Part shown: piece after piece, positions 63,226 through 64,000 of the stretch
How the letters are laid out: the number at the start of each line of letters is the position of its first letter
How positions within the stretch are numbered: position 1 is the first letter of the stretch
Assembly: GCA_963693285.1 (NCBI GenBank)
Contig: OY848929.1
Coordinates: 2,482,501-2,546,500 of the forward strand
DNA length: 64,000 nt
Source of the DNA: Xestospongia muta
Lineage: Eukaryota; Porifera; Demospongiae; Haplosclerida; Petrosiidae
Direction of reading: 5' to 3'
Translations under genes and position numbers: made by a program
The notes under the pieces: generated by a model
What the model saw: only the letters and a program-made list of their open reading frames with translations
Databases searched by the model: none
Told to the model about the DNA's origin: nothing

Positions 63226-64000
63226 TTTGAGATAGATTGTTCCAATAATTCATTGGCTGTATGGACTCCTTAGTAACATTTGATTGGTTGTCATATTAGG
63301 TATATTGCTCAGTTTTTTTGTTTTAGAATGTTCTTTCACATCTATTATCACTTTGCCCCTAATTTTTCAACAAATAATATATGTGTTTACAAAATATAAT
63401 TAAATTTGTAACATCTTTAAATAGTAAGTCTCTCCTAATATTAGTAATTATCATACCTTTCTCTTTAATAGAGTAGCAAAGGATGCTTTACATTTGTTAC
63501 AGTTACCTACATAGTACAAGAACATAATGATGAACAGCTATGTATAGGAAACATATGTAATATCTTGGTCTATTCCTTGATCTAATAAAGGTATAAGGCT
63601 CTACACTATTGAAAATAGAGCCTGAGATAGTGATACAAAATTTTATGTTACACAATCATCAGGCAGAACTAAATTCAAAAACTAAAAATTGCTAAAGTAA
63701 ATATCCACCACTTCAAATCTTATGGTAGATGCAATCAATGAGACATTTGAAGTACTGTCCACATTAAATTTAGACTATGTCAATTATTACTTATTTGTCT
63801 AATTAGTTTCATTCCCAGCAAATAGCTCTTCAATCTCAAACAAGGATTTTAGGTCATACAAATAGAGACAACTACTATTATTCTAGATTATTACATCAAT
63901 AGTTTCACCATGACAGCATAAAACTAAAAGAGATTCTTGTACATGGAGAAATTTTATTAACCTTTTGGAATGTTAAGGAAATGTACTATAGCTAAACAAT
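63226..64000. other. Spacer with duplicated segments
   Basis: No gene. Holds the second copies of the 61730 and 62400 segments (63360-63625 and 63700-63840). The last 160 bp are unassigned. Confidence 0.55.

Overview
The window looks like nuclear DNA of an early-branching animal, most likely a demosponge. The evidence is an AT-rich composition, very short introns of about 45-60 bp with GT/AG ends, TATA-box promoters, and metazoan extracellular modules (calcium-binding EGF, SRCR, IgGFc-binding domain). A species such as Amphimedon would fit, but I could not verify this. I saw no rRNA or tRNA gene and no CRISPR array.

Region 1 (about 150-20,930, plus strand) is a tandem array of one intronless receptor family. 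Each member has a signal peptide, a large beta-helix ectodomain with 28-30-residue CTIYNN...GGG repeats (reminiscent of Pmp-type repeats), a Cys-rich knot, about eight membrane segments and a Ser/acidic tail. One copy is intact (4227-8264). One has a single in-frame UGA (9237-13259). One has a frameshift and a UAA (16279-20218). Two are truncated C-terminal pieces (155-652 and about 14455-15318). The flanks are themselves repeated: four tandem copies of an 813-bp gene-less unit lie at 926-3880, and a palindrome of about 270 bp lies upstream of three copies.

Region 2 (21,324-58,053, minus strand) holds modular, multi-exon, single-pass receptors that share one C-terminal cassette: a last EGF, a short stalk exon, a split membrane-segment exon, and a tail with an NPLY/NPLF motif. 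Three N-terminal types are used: IgGFc-binding domain (21.3-25.9 kb, broken at several points), four SRCR domains plus about 59 EGF modules (28.1-44.9 kb, apparently intact), and two IgGFc-binding exons in tandem (52.3-58.1 kb, two premature UGA codons). Every module boundary I checked is phase 1, so exons can be shuffled without breaking frame. The big gene contains a higher-order repeat of about 2.86 kb (17 EGFs per unit) and a separate EGF-exon array with a period of about 240 bp. A pseudogenic relative lies at 47.4-49.9 kb and another remnant at 62.5-63.2 kb.

Region 3 contains mobile DNA and leftovers: a non-LTR retrotransposon fragment (about 50,035-51,229), a decayed DDHD-phospholipase-like exon (51,236-51,475), a truncated hAT-like transposase (58,683-60,031), two small inverted-repeat elements (43.6 and 46.0 kb), a segmental duplication of the EGF-gene promoter region (25.5-27.4 and 44.5-47.4 kb), and possible minus-strand exons at 61.1 and 62.1 kb.

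Taken together this is a fast-evolving cluster of two unrelated cell-surface receptor families, rich in duplication, exon shuffling and decay. That pattern is typical of recognition loci; the recognition role is my inference.
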